From Vibrio sp. CB1-14 (GTDB lineage Bacteria > Pseudomonadota > Gammaproteobacteria > Enterobacterales > Vibrionaceae), in contig NZ_CP115920.1 of the NCBI RefSeq assembly GCF_040412085.2, forward strand, positions 3,162,001-3,226,000: a stretch of DNA of 64,000 nucleotides, given 5' to 3'. Position 1 is the stretch's first letter, and each line of letters starts with the position of its first letter. A model generated the notes under the pieces. The model was not told the origin of the DNA, made no database searches, and saw only the letters and a program-made list of their open reading frames with translations. Below are positions 1-7,662 of this stretch, in pieces. The translations under genes were made by a program, and so were the position numbers.

Positions 1-287
1 ATCGCCAAAGGCAGCACCAGCGCCCATTGCAATACTCGCTCCGTCGGCAGGCGGCACATAGCCATCAGCCAAGCACTTGGCACACCAAAAATAAGCGAAA
101 GCAGTAGAACGCCAACCACCAATTTGATGGTATTGAGGATATAGGTGGGCATCACCGTCGACATCAGGTGTGCGAAAAGATCACTTGATTCACCAAGTGC
201 GGTATAGAAGATCGCTAAAATAGGCAAAACCAGTAGCAGAGTAAGCACTCCACTACTGGTTTTCCAAACAACATTTTTTTCTTTCAT
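1..287 (-). CDS. fbpB: Iron(III) ABC transporter permease, N-terminal part (gene runs off the window)
   Basis: The reading frame opens at an ATG at 287 on the minus strand and stays open to base 1, so only about the first 95 residues are present. The translation starts MKEKNVVWKTSSGVL and shows one clear membrane segment near residues 11-27, then a second hydrophobic stretch near 55-70. This fits the first helices of an FbpB/SfuB-type permease with binding-protein-dependent transport domains. It lies directly downstream of fbpA on the same strand, the normal order in fbpABC iron(III) import operons. FbpB would form the inner-membrane channel, with FbpC as ATPase beyond the window. The identification leans on the neighbour as much as on this short stretch. 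A hairpin separates the two genes, so lower expression than fbpA is plausible. Confidence 0.8.
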   Translation of the reverse strand, partial: MKEKNVVWKTSSGVLTLLLVLPILAIFYTALGESSDLFAHLMSTVMPTYILNTIKLVVGVLLLSLIFGVPSAWLMAMCRLPTERVLQWALVLPLA

Positions 288-342
288 TGCCTAAACATAC
301 ATCAGGCGACGCGAAGTCGAGAAGTCATAAACCAGATTGAAT

Positions 343-369
343 AAGGGGGCATTATACCCCCTTTTTTCG
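343..369 (-). promoter_or_regulatory. Intercistronic hairpin between fbpA and fbpB
   Basis: Just after the fbpA stop, the minus strand reads GGGGGTATAATGCCCCC, a five-pair G:C stem, followed by TTATT rather than a full T-run. Such hairpins between a periplasmic binding-protein gene and its permease gene often protect the upstream message or cause partial termination, so that the binding protein is made in excess. On the plus strand the same stem is followed by six T residues and could terminate a transcript there, but no gene runs that way. Confidence 0.5.
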
Positions 370-370
370 A

Positions 371-1381
371 TTATAGGTCGAACTTAACTTCATCTAACAA
401 TTTGATCGCTGTGCTGTGGTAACCAGCAATGTCGTCTAGCGAGATAGTATCTGCTTTGAAGTCACCCCAAGATTCCACAAGCTCAGAGCGCTTAACGCCT
501 TCTTTCACTGGGTACTCGTAGTTCACTTCTGCGTACATTTGCTGAGATTTTTCGCCTGTTAGAAACTCCATTAGCTTCAGTGCATTTTCTTTGTTTGGCG
601 AATATTTCGCCATTGCCATGCCACTCACGTTAACGTGTGTGCCAGTGGTTTCTTGATTAGGGAAGTTGATGTAAACCGCATCAGCCCACGCTTTTTGCTC
701 TTTATCATTAACCATTTTGCCTAGGTAGTAGCTGTTACCTAGAGAAACATCACAAAGGCCTTCTTTGATCGCTTTAACTTGAGCGCGGTCGTTGCCTTGT
801 GGCTTACGAGCTAGGTTCGCTTTTACGCCTTCTAGCCACTCTTTCGTTTCTGCTTCACCATGGTGAGCAATCATAGATGAAACCAAAGATACATTGTAAG
901 GGTGCTTACCGCTACGAGTACAGATTTTGCCTTTGTATTCTGGGTTAGCAAGGTCTGCATAGTTGAACTCTGCACCTAGCTTACCAACACGGTCACGTGA
1001 TGAGTAAACGTTACGAGTACGCAGAGTCAGTGCAAACCACTCATTCTCTTTATCACGGTACTGAGCAGGAACGTTCGCGTTAATCACGTCGCTATCTACC
1101 GCTTGAACAACGTCCTTATCAGTCAGCTCTGCAAGGCGGCTGATGTCCGTTGTTAGCACAACGTCAGCAGGGCTGTATTCGCCTTCTTGCGCAAGCTTCT
1201 CTGCCAAGCCTTTCTTAGCAAACTTAACGTTTACCTTGATGCCCGTCTCTTTAGTGAATTCATTGAACATTGGTTCAACAAGGAAAGGTTGACGGTAAGA
1301 GTAAACGTTGACTTCTTCCGCAGCCATCGCTGGAGCGGCAAAGCTTGCTGCGATTGCAGAAAGAGTTAGCAGTTTTTTCAT
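371..1381 (-). CDS. fbpA: Periplasmic iron(III)-binding protein FbpA
   Basis: This 336-residue protein is the substrate-binding component of an iron(III) ABC importer. It has a typical signal peptide of about 20 residues with cleavage after AMA, then a mature domain starting AEEVNVYSYRQPF, the usual opening of FbpA/FutA-type ferric-binding proteins. The paired tyrosines in NSYYLGKM correspond to the Tyr-Tyr iron ligands known for this family. Length is normal. The permease gene fbpB follows on the same strand. Upstream, between 1395 and 1447, there are AT-rich Fur-like half sites, so iron repression is likely. It would take ferric iron delivered to the periplasm, for example from siderophores or host proteins. 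Thiamine or putrescine binding proteins are related folds, but the tyrosine pair argues for iron. Confidence 0.93.
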   Translation of the reverse strand: MKKLLTLSAIAASFAAPAMAAEEVNVYSYRQPFLVEPMFNEFTKETGIKVNVKFAKKGLAEKLAQEGEYSPADVVLTTDISRLAELTDKDVVQAVDSDVINANVPAQYRDKENEWFALTLRTRNVYSSRDRVGKLGAEFNYADLANPEYKGKICTRSGKHPYNVSLVSSMIAHHGEAETKEWLEGVKANLARKPQGNDRAQVKAIKEGLCDVSLGNSYYLGKMVNDKEQKAWADAVYINFPNQETTGTHVNVSGMAMAKYSPNKENALKLMEFLTGEKSQQMYAEVNYEYPVKEGVKRSELVESWGDFKADTISLDDIAGYHSTAIKLLDEVKFDL

Positions 1382-1394
1382 TGTTTAGTTCCTT

Positions 1395-1447
1395 TAATTC
1401 ATAATGAGAACGTTTATCAGTTGCGTTATTATATTCATAATGATTTG
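1395..1447 (-). promoter_or_regulatory. Candidate Fur-binding region upstream of fbpA
   Basis: Two AT-rich segments (about 1395-1417 and 1427-1447) contain CATAATGA half sites resembling the GATAATGAT repeats of the Fur consensus. They lie 15-65 bases upstream of the fbpA start, where a repressor would block transcription. The match is by eye and imperfect. Confidence 0.45.
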
Positions 1448-1465
1448 GAAAACAATGATCTGATA

Positions 1466-1497
1466 TAAAAAAACCTGCCAAATATGGCAGGTTTTTA
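1466..1497 (-). terminator. Intrinsic terminator of glnK-amtB
   Basis: The minus strand reads AACCTGCCATATTTGGCAGG followed by seven T residues, a classic rho-independent terminator 20 bases after the amtB stop. It also has T residues on the other side, so it could work in both directions. Confidence 0.9.
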
Positions 1498-1516
1498 ATA
1501 AAAGTGTAACTAAACG

Positions 1517-2746
1517 TTACTTCATGCTAACAAACTCTGGGTAAGCACCTACACCACAGTCATGCATGTCCATACCTTCTAGCTCTTCTTCTTCCGTTAC
1601 ACGGATACCGATGGTTGCTTTCAGTACCGCCCATACCGCTAGGCTCGCTGCGAATACCCAACCGAAGATAACTGCCGCACCTAAAAGCTGTGCACCGAAC
1701 GTTGCATCACCGTTGCTTAGTGGAACAACCATTAGGCCGAAGAAACCACACACACCGTGAACTGAGATAGCACCCACTGGATCGTCAATCTTAAGCTTGT
1801 CCAGACCGATGATGCTGAATACCACTAGCGCGCCACCTACTGCACCGATTGCTACAGAGTAAACTGGTGATGGAGACAGTGGGTCTGCTGTGATTGCTAC
1901 CAGACCAGCTAGTGCACCGTTAAGAATCATCGTTAGGTCAGCTTTGCCCCAAGTTGTCTTACACACTAGCATTGCTGCGATTGCACCCGCTGCTGCTGCT
2001 GCGTTGGTATTTAGGAAGATTTGACCAACCGCTGTTGCGTTCTCGAAGTCAGAAACCATTAGCTGAGAACCGCCGTTGAAACCGAACCAACCTAGCCATA
2101 GGATGAACGTACCAAGTGTTGCTAGCGGCATGTTCGAACCTGGGATTGGGTGGATTTCACCGTTTTTACCGTATTTACCTTTACGAGCACCCAGTAGTAG
2201 AACACCTGCTAGAGCTGCTGACGCACCGGCCATGTGAACGATACCTGAGCCTGCGAAATCACTGAAGCCAGCTTCTGATAGGAAACCGCCGCCCCATGTC
2301 CAGTAACCTTCCATTGGGTAGATGAACGCTGTTAGCACTACAGAGAAGATTAGGAAAGACCAAAGCTTCATACGCTCAGCAACCGCACCAGAAACAACTG
2401 ACATTGCTGTAGCTACGAATACTACCTGGAAGAAGAAGTCCGACTCTAGAGAGTGGTCTGCGCCTTCACCTTGAGTGCCAATTAGCGCACCAAATGATGG
2501 TAGCCAACCGCCTTCACCGTTATCAACATACATAATGTGATAGCCCACGATGAGGTAACAAGTACACGCAATCGCGTAAAGACAGAAGTTTTTGGTTAAG
2601 ATTTCTGTTGTGTTCTTTGAGCGGACTAAACCCGCCTCTAACATGGCGAAACCTGCCGCCATCCACATTACTAATGCGCCTGAAATAAGAAAGTAAAAAG
2701 TGTCCAGCGCGTAACGCAGTTCGCTCACAGTCGTTGCTAATTCCAT
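1517..2746 (-). CDS. amtB: Ammonium transporter AmtB
   Basis: This 409-residue polytopic membrane protein belongs to the Amt/Mep/Rh family and conducts ammonium or ammonia across the inner membrane. About eleven hydrophobic segments are visible. Family landmarks include AAGFAMLEAGLVRSKN near the N-terminus, DFAGSGIVHMAGA around residue 160 (the twin-histidine pore region starts here) and HGVCGFFG near residue 330, which holds the second pore histidine. Unlike E. coli AmtB there is no strong signal peptide; the N-terminus reads MELATTVSELRYALDTFYF. It is encoded 18 bases downstream of glnK, the PII protein that binds and closes AmtB when nitrogen is plentiful. The pair is probably transcribed from the sigma-54 promoter upstream of glnK. 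Confidence 0.96.
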   Translation of the reverse strand: MELATTVSELRYALDTFYFLISGALVMWMAAGFAMLEAGLVRSKNTTEILTKNFCLYAIACTCYLIVGYHIMYVDNGEGGWLPSFGALIGTQGEGADHSLESDFFFQVVFVATAMSVVSGAVAERMKLWSFLIFSVVLTAFIYPMEGYWTWGGGFLSEAGFSDFAGSGIVHMAGASAALAGVLLLGARKGKYGKNGEIHPIPGSNMPLATLGTFILWLGWFGFNGGSQLMVSDFENATAVGQIFLNTNAAAAAGAIAAMLVCKTTWGKADLTMILNGALAGLVAITADPLSPSPVYSVAIGAVGGALVVFSIIGLDKLKIDDPVGAISVHGVCGFFGLMVVPLSNGDATFGAQLLGAAVIFGWVFAASLAVWAVLKATIGIRVTEEEELEGMDMHDCGVGAYPEFVSMK

Positions 2747-2764
2747 AATAAGTTCTCCAATCCC

Positions 2765-3161
<397 letters not shown>

Positions 3162-3215
3162 CTTTTTAACTCATTGAAAAACAAAGGATTGATATTTTCA
3201 TGTTGCACAAATGAA

Positions 3216-3246
3216 AATACCTTGCACTTAGTTGGTGCAAGGTATT
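3216..3246 (-). promoter_or_regulatory. NtrC (GlnG) enhancer palindrome
   Basis: A perfect inverted repeat has 12-base arms, AATACCTTGCAC and GTGCAAGGTATT, around a 7-base centre. The core TGCAC-N7-GTGCA matches the 17-bp NtrC site known from enterobacterial glnA and glnK promoters. It lies about 55-100 bases upstream of the sigma-54 element, the proper place for an enhancer. A weaker TTGCACAA half site follows near 3203-3210. Confidence 0.75.
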
Positions 3247-3306
3247 CACAAAAATAATGCGTTTAATGTTATTAGCACTAGGAGTGTGCAAATTTGGGGC
3301 AAACGA

Positions 3307-3681
3307 TCAGCACCTGTTATGAATAAAGCGCTCCCATTGCTCCAAAACTGAACAAAAATCTTCCAGTCCACACTCGCTATGGCTCTCGCTCTCGTAGACA
3401 GAAAACTCTTCATCCATCTCCATTAAGCTATCAAAAGCTAAGGAATTTTCGTAAACATGAACCTCCGAGTCCACCACACTTAATGAGATCTCTTTACCTT
3501 GCCACTTAAACTCATTGCCCGAAAACTGGGCAGCTTTAGTGAGCAAAGCTGTTATTTCCGTGATGGTGTGGTCACTGGTACTGATCTCTTCTTGTAGTAA
3601 TCGGGCTATCACTTCTTGGCCCATTTCACATCTCACTAGGTACTCCCCAGTAAAGCTGTTTTTAATAAACTCGAATTCCAT
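3307..3681 (-). CDS. yacL: UPF0231 family protein YacL
   Basis: A 124-residue acidic soluble protein that resembles E. coli YacL along its length, notably MEFEF at the start, the MGQEVIARLLQEEI segment and the C-terminal CGLEDFCSVLEQW. Its function is not known. I start it at the ATG at 3681, matching the MDYEF start of E. coli YacL; a GTG sits one codon upstream. It is a single-gene unit between glnK and the divergent cdaR. No signal peptide, membrane segment or catalytic motif is visible. Confidence 0.82.
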   Translation of the reverse strand: MEFEFIKNSFTGEYLVRCEMGQEVIARLLQEEISTSDHTITEITALLTKAAQFSGNEFKWQGKEISLSVVDSEVHVYENSLAFDSLMEMDEEFSVYESESHSECGLEDFCSVLEQWERFIHNRC

Positions 3682-3775
3682 CACTGTTTCTCTTGGTAAT
3701 CTCGCGGTGAGTATACCTTAGTTTGCAAGACAATCGGGTATACTCAAAAGCATCTTCCGATAACATGTTCAACGT

Positions 3776-4918
3776 ATGCAGCTTAACTCTCTCATTGCTA
3801 AACAAATTGTCGATCGTGCGAAAAAGATCATCGATTACTCTATTAACGTGATGGATGAAAATGGTGTCATCATTGGCTCAAGTGATCCTTCGAGGCTGCA
3901 TCAGATCCACGAAGGCGCGCTACTAGCGATCCGCGATAACCGCACCTTAGAGATCAATGACTCCGTTGCCTCTACCCTTTCAGGGGTTAAAAAAGGCATC
4001 AATCTACCTATTATCTACGACGAGAACGTGATTGGAGTTGTGGGTATCTCTGGTACACCGGAAGAGGTACGCAGTTATGGTGAGCTGGTCAAAATGACCG
4101 CAGAGCTTATCGTAGAACAGGCGGCCTTAATGTCGCAGGTGCAATGGAATAAACGACATCGCGAAGAGCTGCTTTTACAACTAATAGAAGGCTCGAGTTT
4201 AAACGAAGGCCAATTGCTCTCTATCGCGCAAAGGCTTGATCTCGACCTTGCTCAGCCTCGTGTTGCTACTGTGATCAAAGTGATCCCACGACCAGGAGAG
4301 CCAGTAACGCTTGAACACCTACAAAAGCTGGTGCATCTATTGGAGTATCCGGAGCGCGATAACATCGTCGGGATCGCTTCGGTATCAATGAATGAGATCG
4401 TGGTATTAAAGCCGGTGACGATTATCAATGACTCGTGGAGCCGCAAAGAAGAAGAGAAGCGTGTGGCAAAGCTGCTAAAACGTATCGACCAAGAGTGTGA
4501 TTTTTCAATTCAAATGGCGATAGGTGACTACTTCCCAGAGCTGGTCGGTATTGCTAAATCCTATGAAACCGCCAAAGCGACGATCGAAAGTAGCCACAGT
4601 CTAGATGGCCCTATTTTGTTCTATCAAGACCGCAAGTTATCGGTACTAATAAGCAGCATCAAACACGATCCATGGCGCGCCAATCAACTAAAGACTCCGA
4701 TTGAAAAACTGATTGCCGCGGACAGCAAAGGCGCGCTGTTGAAGACGTTGCGCACTTTTTTTGAGCAAAACTGCGATCTAGCTCAAACTTGTGAATCCCT
4801 CCATATACACCGTAACACTTTGCGATACCGACTCGACAAAATAGAGCAATTAACCAACTTAAACATCAATAACTTAGATGAAAAAGTACAACTCTACCTC
4901 GCGTTAAAATGTTTGTAA
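3776..4918 (+). CDS. cdaR: CdaR/SdaR-family transcriptional regulator of glycerate use
   Basis: This 380-residue regulator aligns well with E. coli CdaR (SdaR). The N-terminal sugar-diacid recognition domain includes INVMDENGVIIGSSD and IHEGALLAI, and the C-terminal PucR-type helix-turn-helix includes HIHRNTLRYRLDKIEQLT near residues 345-362. In E. coli CdaR activates genes for glucarate, galactarate and glycerate catabolism. Here it sits directly before a GntP-type permease and glycerate kinase, so D-glycerate or a sugar acid is the likely inducer. A 34-bp perfect palindrome just after its stop may be its operator. The start ATG at 3776 gives the family's usual N-terminus. Confidence 0.9.
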   Translation: MQLNSLIAKQIVDRAKKIIDYSINVMDENGVIIGSSDPSRLHQIHEGALLAIRDNRTLEINDSVASTLSGVKKGINLPIIYDENVIGVVGISGTPEEVRSYGELVKMTAELIVEQAALMSQVQWNKRHREELLLQLIEGSSLNEGQLLSIAQRLDLDLAQPRVATVIKVIPRPGEPVTLEHLQKLVHLLEYPERDNIVGIASVSMNEIVVLKPVTIINDSWSRKEEEKRVAKLLKRIDQECDFSIQMAIGDYFPELVGIAKSYETAKATIESSHSLDGPILFYQDRKLSVLISSIKHDPWRANQLKTPIEKLIAADSKGALLKTLRTFFEQNCDLAQTCESLHIHRNTLRYRLDKIEQLTNLNINNLDEKVQLYLALKCL

Positions 4919-4922
4919 CAAA

Positions 4923-4956
4923 ATGGTTAATTTGTGCATCTGCACAAATTAACCAT
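4923..4956. promoter_or_regulatory. 34-bp perfect palindrome, candidate CdaR operator
   Basis: The sequence is a perfect inverted repeat with arms ATGGTTAATTTGTGCA and TGCACAAATTAACCAT separated by only TC. It begins four bases after the cdaR stop and lies about 120 bases before the gntP start. The length, symmetry and TTTGTGCA core suggest a dimer operator. It could also form an RNA hairpin, but the two-base loop and lack of a T-run argue against an intrinsic terminator. Confidence 0.6.
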
Positions 4957-5078
4957 AACCATCAGTGATAAATTCGTCAGTTCGCATAAAGAAAACCTCC
5001 CCCTAAATGGCTACTCTTCCGCTCAATAAGGGCTTTTAGACCCAACGAAAAAATTATTAAAATTGCGGAAAACAAACC

Positions 5079-6344
5079 ATGATTGAAGTCTCTACCTTAG
5101 GCGCACTAGCAGCTCTGATTGTTGCCATTGCCCTTATTCTTAAGAAAGTTCCACCTGCTTACGGCATGATCATCGGCGCCCTTGTCGGTGGTGTTGTCGG
5201 CGGCGTTTCTCTCACCGATACTGTTGCTCTAATGATCGGTGGTGCACAAGGCATTGTCACTGCAGTGCTACGTATTCTGGCAGCGGGTGTTTTGGCCGGC
5301 GTGCTAATCGAATCCGGCGCTGCAACTTCTATTGCTGAAACCATTGTCAAGAAAGTAGGCGAAACTCGCGCGCTTCTCGCCCTGGCGATTGCCACTATGA
5401 TTTTAACTGCGGTTGGCGTATTCGTTGACGTGGCGGTTATTACTGTATCACCAATAGCACTGGCGATTGCACGCCGTGCTGACATCTCTAAAACTGCAAT
5501 CTTGCTGGCGATGGTCGGCGGTGGTAAAGCGGGTAACGTGATGTCGCCAAACCCAAATGCGATCGCTGCTGCAGACGCATTCAACGTTCCTCTTACCTCG
5601 GTAATGGCCGCGGGTGTTATCCCTGGTCTGTGTGGCATGATCTTCGCCTACTTCATCGCGAAAAAGCTGGTAAACAAAGGCTCTAAAGTAGCAGAAAGCG
5701 AAGTGGTTGCGGTTGACCACTCTAAGCTGCCTACATTTGGCGCTGCCATTGTTGCCCCTCTCGTTGCTATCGCACTACTTGCGCTTCGCCCTATTGCTGG
5801 CATCAACGTTGACCCGCTTATCGCACTGCCACTAGGTGGCCTAATCGGTGCTGTCGTGATGGGACGCTTTGCCGATACCAACCACTTTGCAGTATCTGGC
5901 CTATCGCGCATGGCGCCAGTAGCTGTAATGCTTCTTGGTACAGGTACTCTTGCTGGCATCATCGCTAACTCAGGTCTTAAAGACGGTCTTATTGATGTGC
6001 TAACCGCGTCTGGCTTGCCTTCTTACCTTCTCGCGCCAATTTCTGGTGCCATGATGGCATTGGCAACGGCATCGACCACAGCAGGCACTGCGGTTGCATC
6101 CAGCGTATTTAGCTCAACCATTCTTGAACTCGGCGTTCCTGCTCTAGCGGGTGCCGCCATGATTCACTCAGGTGCTACTGTATTGGATCACATGCCACAC
6201 GGTAGTTTCTTTCACGCCACAGGTGGCGCCGTGCATATGGATATTCGCGAGCGTCTTAAACTCATTCCTTACGAGTCTGCGGTTGGTCTAATGATCGCGT
6301 TCGTTTCGGTAATGATCTTCGGTGTATTCGGTCTATTTGTTTAA
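5079..6344 (+). CDS. GntP-family permease, probable D-glycerate transporter
   Basis: A 421-residue inner-membrane protein with about twelve hydrophobic segments and GntP-family features such as the Gly-rich GMIIGALVGGVVGG near residue 30, SPNPNAIAAADAF around residue 155 and HSGATVLDHMPHGSFFHATGG near residue 370. GntP transporters are proton symporters for gluconate and related acids. The neighbouring glycerate kinase, nine bases downstream, and the CdaR regulator upstream make D-glycerate the most likely substrate. Gluconate is less likely because no gluconate kinase is nearby. It begins at an ATG with an upstream GCGGAAA ribosome-binding segment. Confidence 0.85.
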   Translation: MIEVSTLGALAALIVAIALILKKVPPAYGMIIGALVGGVVGGVSLTDTVALMIGGAQGIVTAVLRILAAGVLAGVLIESGAATSIAETIVKKVGETRALLALAIATMILTAVGVFVDVAVITVSPIALAIARRADISKTAILLAMVGGGKAGNVMSPNPNAIAAADAFNVPLTSVMAAGVIPGLCGMIFAYFIAKKLVNKGSKVAESEVVAVDHSKLPTFGAAIVAPLVAIALLALRPIAGINVDPLIALPLGGLIGAVVMGRFADTNHFAVSGLSRMAPVAVMLLGTGTLAGIIANSGLKDGLIDVLTASGLPSYLLAPISGAMMALATASTTAGTAVASSVFSSTILELGVPALAGAAMIHSGATVLDHMPHGSFFHATGGAVHMDIRERLKLIPYESAVGLMIAFVSVMIFGVFGLFV

Positions 6345-6353
6345 GGTTTAATT

Positions 6354-7493
6354 ATGAAAATTATCATCGCTCCAGATTCATACAAAGAAAGTCTTACGGC
6401 CATGGAAGTTGCCGACGCTATTGAGGCAGGATTTAAGAAAATCTTCACCGACGCCGAATACATCAAACTTCCGATGGCAGATGGCGGCGAAGGCACAGTG
6501 CAGTCGCTTGTTGATGCCACTGGCGGTTCTATTGTTAGTTGTGACGTAACAGGACCGCTCGGGCAAACCGTTGAGGGCTTCTTCGGTCTGATGGGTGATG
6601 GTTCAGCCGCCATCATTGAGATGGCGGCTGCATCCGGTCTTCATTTGGTAGAACCAGAAAAACGCAACCCACTGGTAACCACCACCTTTGGTACCGGTGA
6701 ATTAGTAAAAGCAGCGCTGGATCGTGGCGTAAAACACATTATCGTCGGCATCGGTGGTAGTGCGACCAATGACGGCGGTATTGGCATGGCGCAAGCTCTA
6801 GGTGCAAAACTGCTTGATGCCGACGGCAATGCACTGGGGTTTGGTGGCGGTGAGCTAAGCAAGCTTGCGAGTATCGACCTTGCTGAGCTGGATCCTCGCC
6901 TAGCGGACATCAAGCTAGAAGTGGCGTGTGATGTAGATAACCCGCTATGCGGCCCGAAAGGTGCCTCTCATGTGTTTGGCCCGCAAAAAGGGGCAACGCC
7001 TGAGATGGTTGAAACTCTAGACAGTAACCTTGCGCGCTACGCAGAAGTGATTAAATCGACCAATGGTCGTGACGTAGTGAATACCGCTGGCGCTGGCGCT
7101 GCGGGTGGTCTAGGTGCTGCACTATTAGGTCTATTCGATGCCGAGCTTCGTCCAGGCATTCAGATCGTAATGGATGCAGTCAACCTTAGCGAAGTGGTAA
7201 AAGATGCCGACCTTGTGATTACTGGTGAAGGTCGAATTGATAGCCAAACTATCCATGGTAAAACGCCAATTGGTGTGGCGCGCACCGCTAAGCAATACGA
7301 TATTCCAGTTATTGCGATAGCGGGTAGCACGGCAAAAGATTGTGAGGTGGTGCATGAGCACGGTATCGATGCAGCTTACAGCGTAGTACTTGGTGCGACT
7401 GACCTGCCAACAGCTTTGAAAGAAGCGGCATTTAATGTCGAGATGACATCTCGCAACATCGCTGTTGCGATGGCGATGAACTTCAGCAAATAG
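6354..7493 (+). CDS. garK: Glycerate 2-kinase (GarK/GlxK family)
   Basis: A 379-residue class I glycerate kinase, starting MKIIIAPDSYKESLTAMEVA, the family signature. It contains the conserved ADGGEGTVQSL segment near residue 42 and the Gly-rich GIGGSATNDGG near residue 135. The enzyme phosphorylates D-glycerate with ATP to 2-phosphoglycerate, which enters glycolysis at enolase; eno lies about 4 kb away. It is nine bases downstream of the permease gene and must share its transcript. A strong terminator follows at 7515. Whether it matches GarK or GlxK best cannot be told by eye, so the symbol denotes the family. Confidence 0.92.
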   Translation: MKIIIAPDSYKESLTAMEVADAIEAGFKKIFTDAEYIKLPMADGGEGTVQSLVDATGGSIVSCDVTGPLGQTVEGFFGLMGDGSAAIIEMAAASGLHLVEPEKRNPLVTTTFGTGELVKAALDRGVKHIIVGIGGSATNDGGIGMAQALGAKLLDADGNALGFGGGELSKLASIDLAELDPRLADIKLEVACDVDNPLCGPKGASHVFGPQKGATPEMVETLDSNLARYAEVIKSTNGRDVVNTAGAGAAGGLGAALLGLFDAELRPGIQIVMDAVNLSEVVKDADLVITGEGRIDSQTIHGKTPIGVARTAKQYDIPVIAIAGSTAKDCEVVHEHGIDAAYSVVLGATDLPTALKEAAFNVEMTSRNIAVAMAMNFSK

Positions 7494-7511
7494 TTTCCTT
7501 TACTACAAAAA

Positions 7512-7544
7512 CAAAATGCCCACTCAATTGAGCGGGCATTTTTT
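7512..7544 (+). terminator. Terminator after glycerate kinase
   Basis: ATGCCCACTCAATTGAGCGGGCAT is a near-perfect stem (one G:T pair when folded) followed by six T residues, about 20 bases after the stop codon of the kinase gene. Confidence 0.9.
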
Positions 7545-7546
7545 AT

Positions 7547-7638
7547 GTCATTCCACTAGCCGTGTATCTGTGCAGACAGGAATCGGCTAAAGGCTTGGTG
7601 AACGTTGCGAAAAGATCCCTGCCTGCGCAGGGATGACG
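7547..7638. repeat. Imperfect inverted-repeat intergenic element
   Basis: The segment begins GTCATTCC and ends GGGATGAC. The right arm ATCCCTGCCTGCGCAGGGAT is itself a hairpin, and the left part carries a decayed partner (ATCTGTGCAGACAGGAAT). This is the architecture of the small dispersed inverted repeats, with GTCATTCC-type ends, seen between genes in many proteobacteria. It lies between two converging genes and has no coding capacity. Only one copy is present in this window. Confidence 0.55.
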
Positions 7639-7662
7639 TCGACTTAGGCGTATCAGGTCTTT

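Noticed and set aside
1187..1369. Reading frames opposite or inside fbpA and many similar overlapping frames across the window
   Set aside because: They lie in other frames of well-supported genes, have no ribosome-binding site or recognisable domains, and follow the codon pattern of the real gene.
4923..4956. The large palindrome as an intrinsic terminator of cdaR
   Set aside because: The loop would be two bases and no T-run follows, so an operator is more likely.
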